From assembly GCF_017873245.1 (NCBI RefSeq), contig NZ_JAGGJY010000007.1, forward strand, positions 62,001 through 126,000: a DNA stretch of 64,000 bases, in the 5' to 3' direction. The position numbers were made by a program, and so were the translations under genes. The stretch is from Clostridium tertium (GTDB taxonomy: Bacteria > Bacillota > Clostridia > Clostridiales > Clostridiaceae). Of this stretch, positions 25,731 through 34,532 are shown one piece after another; position 1 is the first letter of the stretch, and each line of letters starts with the position of its first letter. The notes beneath the pieces were generated by a model. It had not been told where the DNA came from and searched no databases. It saw only the letters and a list, made by a program, of their open reading frames with translations.

Positions 25731-27815
25731 CTAATTAATTTTTTCTATTTTTACTGGACCGTATTTGTAATTAGGTTCCTTTGAATATGTATCAAATATT
25801 GATGGTAGTACAGAATTTGCTTCTATATAATGCATTGGCGCATAAAGTTGATCTTTTTTTACAGTTCTACTTAACTTAACAAGAAATTTGTTACTTACTC
25901 CATTCGGAGAACTTACTTTAACCATATCATTTTCTTTAATATCAAGTTCCTCTGCCAAGTCTGTATTAAGATTTATATATCCTTCTTTCATTATAATTGC
26001 TTCAACATCAGGAATTTCTCTTGTTCTTGTTTGTGTATGCCATTGTCCAACAGTTCCTCTACCTGTATTTAAAATATATGGATATTCTTCATTTTGTTCA
26101 AAAGGAGGACTCATAATATCTTCATAAATAAATTTTGCCTTTTTATTTGGAGTGTAAAATTTTTTATCTTCAAACAATCTTCTTTCTTCCTTTTCAATAT
26201 CATCTCCTTCTTTAAAAGGCCATTGAATTCCCTTAGAATCTTTTAACATATCATAACTTACACCCGTTATATCACAAGGCATATTCCTAGTGCATTCTTT
26301 TAATACTTCAAAGGCATCTTTAGGTGTTTTCCATTTATCTAAAAGACTTCCCATTCCAAGAGCTTTTCCTATACCTAATAAGATATCATAATCACTTAAC
26401 TCATCTTTTTTCTTTTCAAGTACTGGTTGAATTTTAGATAATCTTCTTTCTGTATTTATTAGTACACCTTCTTTTTTCAATCCATTTGTTGAAGGTAGTA
26501 TAAGATGGGCATACTTAGATGTTTCTGTATCACTATAAATATCCTGCACTGCTAAAAACTCTAATTTTTCAGCTGCTTTTTTGAATTCCAAACTATTTAT
26601 CCATGAAGCAACTGGGTTTGTTGCTAGTACCCAAAGAGCTTTTATTGTTCCATTATTTATACCTTCAATTATTGCATTATATGGTATTGTAGGCTTTTTA
26701 GGTAGCATATCTTCATCAATTTCTAAAGCTTTAGCTACAACTTTTCTTCTAGCTTTATCAGTATATTCTCCACCACCGTAAAGTCCAGTAGTATTACTAA
26801 ATAATCTTGAGCCCATAGCATTACATTGACCTGTTATTGAATTTGCTCCAGTACCTGGCTTACCAATATTCCCTGTCATAAGAGCTAAATTTATTACTGC
26901 TTGTGCAGTTCTAACTGCTTGATATCCCTGATTTACTCCCATAGTCCACCAAAGTGATACTCTTTTACCTTCATGTATTATTTTAGCTAATTCTAACACT
27001 CTTCCTTTTGATATTCCTGTATACTCTTCAACATCATTTACATCATATTTTTTAACATGATTTTTAAAACCCTCAAAATCTTCTGTACTGTTTTTTATAA
27101 ACTCTTCATCTATCCAACCTTTTTCAATCAATACATTTGATAATGTATATAAAAGTCTTAAATCACTTTTTGGTTTTAAATCTATCCAAATATCTGAATT
27201 AGTTACTGTTTCACTTCTTCTTGGATCTATAGTTATAATTTTTTTATCTTTGTTTCTATTTTTTATTACTCTACTCCAAAGAATTGGATGAGCCACAACA
27301 GGATTACATCCAATAAATATCATTACATCAGATAGTTCTAAATCTTCAAATGTATATGGTGGAGAGTCAAATCCAAAACTTTGTTTATATGCAACAACAG
27401 CTGTTGCCATACAAAGTCTAGTGTTACCATCCCCATTTCCACCTAGAAATGTTCTTCCAATATGTCCTGCCAATGCCATTTCTTCTGTACATAACTGTCC
27501 TGTGCTTAAAAATGCAAAGCTTTCTTTACCATGTTCATCTTGAATTTTTTTTACTCTTTCTGCAAATATATTAAATGCTTTATCCCAAGATATATGTTCT
27601 AGCTCACCTTTTTCATTTCTTAATAATGGTAATACAGGATTTTCATATATAGTATTTTGTTTATCTAAGTTAAGACCCTTAACACAACAAAAGCCTCTAT
27701 TTACAGGGTAATCCTTTGCTGGCTTAACCCTTTGTATAAATCCGTCATCTTCAACATGAAAATCAAAATTACATGCTATAGAACAATAGTTACAAGTAGA
27801 CCTAACAACTTTCAT
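25731..27815 (-). CDS. narB: Molybdopterin nitrate reductase catalytic subunit (NarB-like), copy 1
   Basis: It reduces nitrate to nitrite at a Mo-bis-MGD centre in the cytosol. The N-terminal [4Fe-4S] motif is C8-x2-C11-x3-C15 with C43. The predicted Mo ligand is C135 in NTRLCMATAV, and the following KQSFGFDSPP and EDLELSD segments match assimilatory NarB/NasA rather than formate dehydrogenase. No export signal is seen. The ATG at 27815 is chosen because GAGGAG lies 7 nt upstream; an in-frame TTG at 27833 lies before that site. The resulting 694 residues equal the length of copy 2. Confidence 0.9.
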   Translation of the reverse strand: MKVVRSTCNYCSIACNFDFHVEDDGFIQRVKPAKDYPVNRGFCCVKGLNLDKQNTIYENPVLPLLRNEKGELEHISWDKAFNIFAERVKKIQDEHGKESFAFLSTGQLCTEEMALAGHIGRTFLGGNGDGNTRLCMATAVVAYKQSFGFDSPPYTFEDLELSDVMIFIGCNPVVAHPILWSRVIKNRNKDKKIITIDPRRSETVTNSDIWIDLKPKSDLRLLYTLSNVLIEKGWIDEEFIKNSTEDFEGFKNHVKKYDVNDVEEYTGISKGRVLELAKIIHEGKRVSLWWTMGVNQGYQAVRTAQAVINLALMTGNIGKPGTGANSITGQCNAMGSRLFSNTTGLYGGGEYTDKARRKVVAKALEIDEDMLPKKPTIPYNAIIEGINNGTIKALWVLATNPVASWINSLEFKKAAEKLEFLAVQDIYSDTETSKYAHLILPSTNGLKKEGVLINTERRLSKIQPVLEKKKDELSDYDILLGIGKALGMGSLLDKWKTPKDAFEVLKECTRNMPCDITGVSYDMLKDSKGIQWPFKEGDDIEKEERRLFEDKKFYTPNKKAKFIYEDIMSPPFEQNEEYPYILNTGRGTVGQWHTQTRTREIPDVEAIIMKEGYINLNTDLAEELDIKENDMVKVSSPNGVSNKFLVKLSRTVKKDQLYAPMHYIEANSVLPSIFDTYSKEPNYKYGPVKIEKIN

Positions 27816-28072
27816 ATTTTTACTCCTCTTCAATAAACATTTTATAGCTATTATTAGTATTATTCGCTTATTATATGCATATTAAACAAATGGTCTTATA
27901 TAAATTTACTTATTCATTCACAGCTTTTGAGAGCAACAAAAACTTATATATTCTAATTAAAAATTAGCAACCCATAACTATAAAATAGTGTATTTCTAAA
28001 TATTAAAATTCTAATACCATCAATAATTTAATTTTGAAAATTTCAAACTTTCATACTTTCGTATAAATAAAA

Positions 28073-28117
28073 AAACATCTAGATACTTGATTATTAAAAT
28101 CTAATATCTAGATGTTT
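28073..28117 (-). terminator. Terminator after the Moco biosynthesis operon
   Basis: AAACATCTAGATA and TATCTAGATGTTT form a perfect 13-bp stem across a 19-nt loop, with a T-run on the minus strand. Confidence 0.8.
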
Positions 28118-28122
28118 CTTTA

Positions 28123-28578
28123 TTATAATGTAAATACTTTCTTTTCATTATCTAATAAAGTACATTTATCTCCAACTCTTACTTTTCCACCTTTTAGAAC
28201 TCTAGTAAATATTCCATTCTTAGGCATTATACATTCTCCAACCTGATAGTATATTGCACACTTATCATGACATTCTTTACCGATTTGAGTTACTTCTAAA
28301 AGTACTTCTCCTACTGTTAATCTTTGGCCAACTGGAAGTTTATTTAATTCTATTCCATCAACAACTAAGTTTTCTCCAAATGCGCCAAAATCAACATTTC
28401 CTCCTTTATTTCTAAATTCATCAATCTTTTCAAAAGCTAATAAACTTACTTGTCTATGCCACTTACCAGCATGAGCATCACCTTCTATTCCAAACTCCTC
28501 TATGAAATTTGCTTCTTCAACCTCATTTTTTAAAGTTCCTTTATGTTTACTTGTACATATAGCTAAAACCTTGCTCAT
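28123..28578 (-). CDS. MOSC domain protein
   Basis: The 151-residue protein consists of a MOSC domain (molybdenum cofactor sulfurase C-terminal fold), with the typical FGIEGDAHAGKWHRQVSLL segment and the conserved cysteine in GKECHDKCAIY. MOSC proteins bind Moco-linked sulfur or act in cofactor transfer. ATG 28578 is preferred: its GGAGGA ribosome site is formed by the last moaA codons, and only 4 nt separate it from the moaA stop. Confidence 0.93.
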   Translation of the reverse strand: MSKVLAICTSKHKGTLKNEVEEANFIEEFGIEGDAHAGKWHRQVSLLAFEKIDEFRNKGGNVDFGAFGENLVVDGIELNKLPVGQRLTVGEVLLEVTQIGKECHDKCAIYYQVGECIMPKNGIFTRVLKGGKVRVGDKCTLLDNEKKVFTL

Positions 28579-28582
28579 ATTT

Positions 28583-29554
28583 TTATCCTCCAATTTGATT
28601 CATAAATTTTAATTCTTTATCTTTACTTTTTTGCATAAACAAATGTTTTTCAGGTTTATCAAAAATACTATTTTCTATTGCAAGTGATAATTCATTATCA
28701 GAAGCTCCTTTTCTAATCAGCTCTTTTAAATCAATACCATAATTGAAATGTAAGCATTGTTTTAAAAACCCTTCTGGAGTTAATCTAATTCTATTACAAT
28801 CCTCACAAAAACAATTACTTATAGCACTAATAAATCCAATCTTACCTTTAGCATCCTTTAATTTTATATAAGTTGCTGGTCCACCACTCTTAATTCTTTT
28901 AACTTCTTCAAAATCCTTATAATTATTTTTAATAATGTCTATAATAACTTCATTATTAATTCCTTTATATTTACTTCCCACTCCAATAGGCATAAGCTCT
29001 ATGAATCTTACATCTATTGGTTTTTGTAATGTTAAATTTACAAAATCTATTATTTCATCATCATTAATATCTTCTATCATAACTGTATTCAATTTTACTT
29101 TTATTCCAAGTGAAATACATTTATCTATTGCTGCTAATACCTTATTTAAATCTCCTAATCTAGTTAATCTTTTAAATGTTTCTTTCTTTAATGAGTCTAA
29201 GCTTATATTAACACCTTTTAACCCTGCTTTTGCAAGAATTTCTACGTTTTCCTCAAGCAATATTCCATTTGTAGTTAAGTATATTTCCTCTATACCTTGT
29301 ATAGTATTTATTCTTTGCATAAGCTCTACTATATCTTTCCTAACTAAAGGTTCTCCACCAGTAAATCTAACTTTTTTTATACCAAGTTTTGCACTTTCGC
29401 ATACTATTTTATATATTTCATCATTAGTCAATTTATCTTCTTTTTTAAGAAAAGTATTATTTTTTTCTTCCATGCAATATATACATCTTAAGTTACAATT
29501 ATCAGTTAATGAAATTCTTAAATAATCTATTTCTCTACCATATTTATCTTTCAT
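28583..29554 (-). CDS. moaA: GTP 3',8-cyclase (radical SAM, Moco biosynthesis)
   Basis: The first step of molybdenum cofactor synthesis, converting GTP to the cyclic precursor together with MoaC. The radical-SAM cluster is C20-x3-C24-x2-C27 (DNCNLRCIYCMEE). The C-terminal cluster is made by CFCEDCNRIRL and the cysteine in FLKQC. The protein has 323 residues. It lies 1 bp after moaC and precedes the MOSC gene. Confidence 0.97.
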   Translation of the reverse strand: MKDKYGREIDYLRISLTDNCNLRCIYCMEEKNNTFLKKEDKLTNDEIYKIVCESAKLGIKKVRFTGGEPLVRKDIVELMQRINTIQGIEEIYLTTNGILLEENVEILAKAGLKGVNISLDSLKKETFKRLTRLGDLNKVLAAIDKCISLGIKVKLNTVMIEDINDDEIIDFVNLTLQKPIDVRFIELMPIGVGSKYKGINNEVIIDIIKNNYKDFEEVKRIKSGGPATYIKLKDAKGKIGFISAISNCFCEDCNRIRLTPEGFLKQCLHFNYGIDLKELIRKGASDNELSLAIENSIFDKPEKHLFMQKSKDKELKFMNQIGG

Positions 29555-29555
29555 A

Positions 29556-30050
29556 TTATTTTATAGAGCTATCATAAAAATTAAACTCTCCGCTCTTCCC
29601 CCCTGTTTTTTTTAGTAAATGAGTACCTTCTATTACCATTCTTTTATCTATAGCTTTACACATATCGTATATTGTTAAAGCTGAAATTGTAGCTGCTGTT
29701 AAAGCTTCCATTTCAACTCCTGTTTTATCTACTATTTTTACAGTGGCTTTTATTTCAATACTATTTTCTTTATCATTTATTTCAAAATCAATATTACAGC
29801 TAGATATCATTAACGGATGACACATAGGTATTAAATTAGATGTTTGTTTACTAGCCATTATTCCTGCAACTCTAGCTACTCCTAAAACATCTCCTTTACC
29901 TATTTTTCCTTCTTTTATAAGTTCTAAGGTTTCTTTGCTTACTTTTATTTTTGAAACTGCAATTGCAACTCTTTCAGTTTTATTTTTTTCTGATACATCT
30001 ACCATTCTTGCATTTCCACTATTATCAAAATGAGTAAATTTACTATTCAT
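29556..30050 (-). CDS. moaC: Cyclic pyranopterin monophosphate synthase
   Basis: It acts with MoaA to form cyclic pyranopterin monophosphate. Diagnostic segments are [25 protein letters not shown] and the N-terminal [16 protein letters not shown]. Its 164 residues are the standard length. It lies between the MoeA/MogA-type gene (10-bp gap) and moaA. Confidence 0.97.
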   Translation of the reverse strand: MNSKFTHFDNSGNARMVDVSEKNKTERVAIAVSKIKVSKETLELIKEGKIGKGDVLGVARVAGIMASKQTSNLIPMCHPLMISSCNIDFEINDKENSIEIKATVKIVDKTGVEMEALTAATISALTIYDMCKAIDKRMVIEGTHLLKKTGGKSGEFNFYDSSIK

Positions 30051-30059
30051 TATATCCTC

Positions 30060-31076
30060 CTATTTTCCAAAAGAACAATGTGGAAAGGTACAAACCTTAC
30101 AATCTAAACATAATCCACCATGTCCATAATCTGCTATATCTCCTAAAGTTAATTTTTCATCTGCTAGTATTCTTGGTAGTACTAAATCCAATACAGTTCT
30201 TTTTGAATACATAGCACAACTTGGTACTCCTAGTATTGGAATGTCTTTATAGTAAGCTAATAAAAACATAGCCCCTGGTAATACTGGTGATCCGTATGTA
30301 ACAAGCTCTCCACCACATTCCTTTATAGCAGTTGGTGTTACATCATCTGGATCAACTGACATTCCTCCTGTACATATAATCATATCTACATTTTCACTTA
30401 ACCCATTCTTTATTTCTTCTATTATTCTTTCTTTAGAATCTGGTAGAATAACTTGATTAATAACTTCACTACCGTAATATCCAAGTTTTGATTTTATTAC
30501 TGGTAGAAAGGCATCTTTAATTCTTCCACTATAAACTTCATTACCAGTTGTTATAAGTAAGCATTTCTTAGGTTTTATTTCTTCTATATAAATAATTTTA
30601 TCTTTTATTAATTTTTCTGCATTAATAATTTTATCTTCATCAATTATTAATGGAATAACTCTAGTTGAACCAATTTTTTCTCCTTTTTTTATTGGAGTAT
30701 TGGTATGTAATGTAGATACAATTATTTCTCCAAGGCTATTAAGCTTAAACAACTCTTCCTTATCTATTTTTAAAACTCCATCTATATCTGCAAAAAAGTC
30801 AACTTTTCCTTCTTTTATTTCTTCTGATTTGCAAGCTCCATCACCAAGTACAAGGTTTGAAATTCTAATTGCAGCATCATTTTCATGTAGCTCTCCTTCA
30901 CTAGGCTCCCATACATAAATGTGCTCTTTTCCTATAGATAGTAATTTTTCAATATCCTCTTCTTTTATAATATGACCTTTTTTAAAAAGTCTTCCTTTAA
31001 ATTCTCCTGGTATTATTTGTGTAACATCGTGAGATAAGATACAGCCAACAGAATCATATACGCTTATCATTTTCAT
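30060..31076 (-). CDS. Molybdopterin-binding protein (MoeA/MogA-fold) with C-terminal cysteine cluster
   Basis: The 338-residue protein carries the MoCF_biosynth fold: TTGNEVYSG near residue 175, CTGGMSVDPDDVTP near 235, and LPGAMFLLAYY. Its N-terminal half lacks normal MoeA domains 1 and 2 and instead begins ISVYDSVGCILSHDVTQI. The tail CLDCKVCTFPHCSFGK has four closely spaced cysteines, perhaps a metal or Fe-S site. A full MoeA and a MogA/MoaB are encoded beside it, so this is a distinct paralogue that may act in cofactor insertion or delivery. Confidence 0.85.
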   Translation of the reverse strand: MKMISVYDSVGCILSHDVTQIIPGEFKGRLFKKGHIIKEEDIEKLLSIGKEHIYVWEPSEGELHENDAAIRISNLVLGDGACKSEEIKEGKVDFFADIDGVLKIDKEELFKLNSLGEIIVSTLHTNTPIKKGEKIGSTRVIPLIIDEDKIINAEKLIKDKIIYIEEIKPKKCLLITTGNEVYSGRIKDAFLPVIKSKLGYYGSEVINQVILPDSKERIIEEIKNGLSENVDMIICTGGMSVDPDDVTPTAIKECGGELVTYGSPVLPGAMFLLAYYKDIPILGVPSCAMYSKRTVLDLVLPRILADEKLTLGDIADYGHGGLCLDCKVCTFPHCSFGK

Positions 31077-31146
31077 TATAATGCATCTCCTATCAGTTAA
31101 TCATTTGTCTGAATACTTATTTAATAAATATTTCTTATAAATGTAC

Positions 31147-31638
31147 TTATTTTCTCGCACATTCCTTTGCTTCTCCAATTAATATACCAATTCCATGTTT
31201 CAATTCATCTAATATAAAATCTAATGCTTCTTCACATGCTTTTGGACTTCCTGGTAAATTTACTATAAGAGTATCTTTTCTTATTCCAGATACTGCTCTA
31301 GAAAGCATTGCTCTTTTAGTTATTTGAAGGCTATACATTCTTATAGCTTCACAGATTCCTGGTGCTTCTCTATCAATTATTTCCTTAGTTGCTTCTGGAG
31401 TTATATCTCTTTTCGAAAATCCAGTTCCACCTGTGCTTAATATTAAATTAACCTTTAACTCATCACTCATATTTATAAATTCTTTTTTTAACATTTCCTT
31501 TTCATCAGGTACAATCACCATTTTTTCTACTTTAAAACCTGCATTTTCTATTATTTCTTTAATAACAGCTCCACTTTTATCTTCTCTTTCCCCTGAATAT
31601 CCTTTATCACTACTAGTTATTATTCCAACAGTATACAT
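31147..31638 (-). CDS. mogA: Molybdopterin adenylyltransferase (MogA/MoaB family)
   Basis: It activates molybdopterin by adenylation before metal insertion. The fold is shown by IITSSDKGYSGEREDKSG near the N terminus, STGGTGFSKRDITPEAT near residue 85 and NLPGSPKACEEAL near 135. It has 163 residues. The start overlaps the mobA stop by 1 nt (TAATG). Confidence 0.93.
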   Translation of the reverse strand: MYTVGIITSSDKGYSGEREDKSGAVIKEIIENAGFKVEKMVIVPDEKEMLKKEFINMSDELKVNLILSTGGTGFSKRDITPEATKEIIDREAPGICEAIRMYSLQITKRAMLSRAVSGIRKDTLIVNLPGSPKACEEALDFILDELKHGIGILIGEAKECARK

Positions 31639-32213
31639 TAAATTTCCTCCAAGTCATTATATTCATTAATTGTATTTATATTTGAAAAATATCTATCATT
31701 TAACTCTTCATATATTTTATCTTCTAATACTTTATATTTTGTTGATATTATAAATTTTTGTAATTTATTTTCACTTTTTACTAAGGATTCTTCAATTTTA
31801 GGAATTAATTCTTTTGAATAAATTGAACATAGTGGCTGAAGCTTTTCATTTATTTTAGGTACTAAGACTTCATATTCTTCATCTAAATTTCCTATAATGT
31901 TTAAAATATCTTTTGTAATTAAAGGCATGTCACAAGCAATACATAAAACCTTATCATTTTTTGCATTTTTAAGTGCTGAATGTATTCCTGATAAAGGCCC
32001 ATTTCCTAAATTAATATCACCAAAAATTTTTAAGTTAAACTTTCTATAATCCTCTTTTTTATTTGATATAATTATTATTTCATCAAAATCTTTTCCAGCA
32101 TCTATTATATTTTCTATAAAAGTTTTTTCTTTAAAAAGTAATAGCGCTTTATTGTTATAATTCATCCTACTACTTTTTCCACCTGCTAAAATAGCTAATG
32201 TTTTATTTATCAT
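31638..32213 (-). CDS. mobA: Molybdenum cofactor guanylyltransferase
   Basis: It joins GMP to the Mo-cofactor, producing the MGD form that NarB-type enzymes need. The nucleotide-binding N terminus is LAGGKSSRMNYNNKALL, and the later GPLSGIHSAL and CDMPLI motifs are typical. It has 191 residues and lies 8 bp after moeA. Confidence 0.94.
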   Translation of the reverse strand: MINKTLAILAGGKSSRMNYNNKALLLFKEKTFIENIIDAGKDFDEIIIISNKKEDYRKFNLKIFGDINLGNGPLSGIHSALKNAKNDKVLCIACDMPLITKDILNIIGNLDEEYEVLVPKINEKLQPLCSIYSKELIPKIEESLVKSENKLQKFIISTKYKVLEDKIYEELNDRYFSNINTINEYNDLEEI

Positions 32214-32221
32214 CTTTTCTC

Positions 32222-33427
32222 CTAAAGCTTTATAATATCTACTAAATCTCCTTGATTTTTACCATCATTATTAGTTTCTATTTCAATTATGCAATTTGAA
32301 TTTATTGCAGAACTAAGGATTCCATTTCCTGATTTAGTTTGTGTTATATGTACATATTGTTTACAATTATTAACTTCTACATATCCTCTTATAAACCTTC
32401 TTTGAGGACTTTTCTTTTTGATATCTTTTGATAATATTGCTTTTTCTCGATTTATTTTAATTTCTTGATATCCAGATAATTTTTCAAGAGTTGGTTTAAC
32501 TAATAATTCAAATGTTGTTAAAGCTGCTGTTGGATTTCCTGATAGACTAATTACAATTGATTTATTTACTCTGCTACATAAAACCGCTGAGCCAGGTTTA
32601 ATAGTTATTTTCCAAAAAAGTTTTTCTCCACTTGTAGTGTCTATAGCATCTTTTAATAAATCTTTTTCTCCAACTGAAACTCCACCTGTTGTAATTATTA
32701 AATCAACTTCATTTGAAATTTCTTCAATATAGCTACCTATTTCATGAAAATTATCATTTATATGAGCAATATACTTAGCTTCATAGCCCAACTCTTTTAT
32801 CCTTGATAAAATAGAATATTTATTACTATTATAAATTTTCCCTTCTCCTAAAGCTAAGCCTATATCAACAACTTCGTCGCCAGTGCTTATAAATGCTATT
32901 TTAGGCTTTTTATATACTTTCATTTTATTTATTCCAGAACTAGCTAAAATACCAATATCAGCATAGTCAAGCTTTTTGCTTGATTTTAAAAGTAGACTTC
33001 CCTTTGAAATATCTTCTCCCTTTATACAGATATTTTCATTTTCCTTTATATTTTTCTTTAAGATAATAAAATCATCTTCTAAAGTTACATCTTCTTGTTT
33101 TATAACAGCATTTGCGCCTTTAGGAATTGGTGCACCTGTCATGATTCTAACTGCTGTATCTTCATTCACAGCACTACTACAAACACCTCCGGCATAAACC
33201 TTATCTATTACCTTAAACTTCCTATTACTTAATTCAGTATTATTAGAAATTATTGCATAACCATCCATTGCAGATTTATTAAAAGGTGGATTATTTATTT
33301 GTGCATAAATATTTTCACTTATTACTCTATTTAATCCATCAATTAGATCAACCTCTTCAATATCTAAATTATTCACATTATTATTTAATATTTCTATTGC
33401 TTCTTCTAATGAAATAAAGGATTTCAC
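32222..33427 (-). CDS. moeA: Molybdopterin molybdenumtransferase
   Basis: It inserts molybdate into adenylated molybdopterin. The 401-residue protein has the full MoeA layout: N-terminal DGLNRVISENI, NPPFNKSAMDGYA, the GAPIPKGANAVI loop, the MPT-binding domain (STGDEVV, TTGGVSVGEKD, SLSGNPTAALTTF) and a C-terminal domain IV. It is the first gene of moeA-mobA-mogA-(MPT-binding)-moaC-moaA-MOSC, and its leader holds a riboswitch-like element and a terminator. Confidence 0.96.
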   Translation of the reverse strand: MKSFISLEEAIEILNNNVNNLDIEEVDLIDGLNRVISENIYAQINNPPFNKSAMDGYAIISNNTELSNRKFKVIDKVYAGGVCSSAVNEDTAVRIMTGAPIPKGANAVIKQEDVTLEDDFIILKKNIKENENICIKGEDISKGSLLLKSSKKLDYADIGILASSGINKMKVYKKPKIAFISTGDEVVDIGLALGEGKIYNSNKYSILSRIKELGYEAKYIAHINDNFHEIGSYIEEISNEVDLIITTGGVSVGEKDLLKDAIDTTSGEKLFWKITIKPGSAVLCSRVNKSIVISLSGNPTAALTTFELLVKPTLEKLSGYQEIKINREKAILSKDIKKKSPQRRFIRGYVEVNNCKQYVHITQTKSGNGILSSAINSNCIIEIETNNDGKNQGDLVDIIKL

Positions 33428-33524
33428 GTTATTCCTCCCTAAAAAAATTAATGTACAAAATTTTTCTCATCCCATCACTTATAATTTTCCTTTTAGAATA
33501 TTAATATTGCATACTTTCCTATAC

Positions 33525-33567
33525 AAAAAAGCCTATTACCCATAAATTTGGTGAGTAATAAGCTTTT
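33525..33567 (-). terminator. Leader terminator before moeA (possible riboswitch expression platform)
   Basis: On the minus strand AAAAGCTTATTAC pairs with GTAATAGGCTTTT (one G-U) across the loop and is followed by six T residues. It lies 100 bp before the moeA start and downstream of the structured element at 33696-33813, so it could switch between stop and read-through. Confidence 0.65.
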
Positions 33568-33695
33568 AATTTAAATATAAATAAACACTTTTAATAGTGT
33601 TAAAATTCACTTAATCATATAAACCTAAAAATAAAATTAAACTTAATATTATTTTTAGACCTATCTTAACTATAAGTATAATATATTTAAATCAA
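33568..33695. other. Linker of the moeA leader
   Basis: It connects the riboswitch-like element to the terminator. It holds a palindrome AACACT-TTTAAT-AGTGTT (33584-33601), which could be part of an alternative fold or a separate operator. There is no ORF. Confidence 0.4.
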
Positions 33696-33813
33696 CTTAT
33701 TTTCCTTCCCAAATCGTGGAGATGCTATCTTTTCAAATAAGCACCCTGTGAATCTAAAATTCAGGCATAATATCCATAGAATTTATCCTTAGGCAATACT
33801 ATGCTCTAGAAAA
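33696..33813 (-). ncRNA. Moco-riboswitch-like RNA element upstream of moeA operon
   Basis: Starting 3 bp after the mobB stop, the minus strand folds into several helices: GCATAGTAT with ATATTATGC, CCTGAAT with ATTCACAGG (bulged), and GGTGCTTATTT-GAAA-AGATAGCATC. The last helix is followed by TCCACGATTTGGGAAGG, which resembles the conserved 3' portion of the Moco motif (CUCC, then CGUAUCUGGAAAGG in E. coli moaA). It is the most GC-rich noncoding patch of the area. A terminator follows at 33525. I cannot run a covariance model, so the identification rests on this match and on gene context. Confidence 0.5.
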
Positions 33814-33815
33814 TA

Positions 33816-34325
33816 TTATTGATAATTTTCAAAGTTAAAATCCTCTTCCTTTTCTATTAAATCAGCAAGTTCTTCAAAATTATTTTTATCTATAACTAAA
33901 ACATCATTTAAACTTAAATTATTATCACTTGCTACTGCTATAAGATTATTCTTAGGCGTTATTATTTTACTACTAACACCACTTCTATATACTTCTATCT
34001 TTCTTAAATTGCTTTTCTTATATCCTTCTACTAAAATTATATCTTTATCAATTGCCAAGTTTATAAGATCGTAAAGTTCTGTTTCTTCATTTAATTCCTT
34101 TATTATTGCAAGCCTAGAACTTGAGGATATTATTACAGTTTCTGAACCTGCTTCCCTATGTTTATATGTATCTTTTCCTTTTTTATCAATATCAAATCCA
34201 TGAACATCATGCTTTATTGTTGCTATACTTAAATTTCTACTTTTTAATTCTCTTATTAACCCTTCCATTACAAATGTTTTTCCCACATTTGACTTTTCCC
34301 CAATTATATTAATTACCTTAGACAT
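33816..34325 (-). CDS. mobB: Molybdopterin-guanine dinucleotide biosynthesis protein B
   Basis: This GTP-binding accessory protein of MGD synthesis has P-loop GEKSNVGKTF, the TIKHDVHGFDID switch region and the EGYKKSN segment typical of MobB. ATG 34325 is preferred because AAAGGA lies 8 nt upstream; the first ATG at 34334 abuts that site. It has 169 residues. It is separated from moeA by the riboswitch-like leader, so it may be expressed independently of the rest of the operon. Confidence 0.93.
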   Translation of the reverse strand: MSKVINIIGEKSNVGKTFVMEGLIRELKSRNLSIATIKHDVHGFDIDKKGKDTYKHREAGSETVIISSSSRLAIIKELNEETELYDLINLAIDKDIILVEGYKKSNLRKIEVYRSGVSSKIITPKNNLIAVASDNNLSLNDVLVIDKNNFEELADLIEKEEDFNFENYQ

Positions 34326-34490
34326 AATCTTCATCCTTTAAGTATATTTTAATTATTAATTTTTAATGGCTTTATTTAAATTTATACTTATTATGTTCTA
34401 GATTTTTTGTAATAATCCTTCTTTAAAATATATTATAAAAAAATTTTTAAATATATAATTTTCAATAAAGATTTAATATTTAATTAAACT

Positions 34491-34524
34491 ATATGGAAAT
34501 TAGCCAAAATACTAATTTCCATAT
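34491..34524 (-). terminator. Terminator after the second nitrate reductase operon
   Basis: A perfect 13-bp stem (ATATGGAAATTAG / CTAATTTCCATAT) with an 8-nt loop follows the flavoprotein gene. Confidence 0.65.
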
Positions 34525-34532
34525 AAATATTA

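Noticed and set aside
27816..27833. Longer narB copy 1 starting at TTG 27833
   Set aside because: The ribosome site GAGGAG lies inside this extension and serves ATG 27815; the shorter form equals copy 2 in length.
27918..27922. CRP/FNR half-site TGTGA upstream of the first nitrate reductase operon
   Set aside because: Only one half-site is present and its distance to the nearest TATAAT differs from the two convincing sites; too weak to call.
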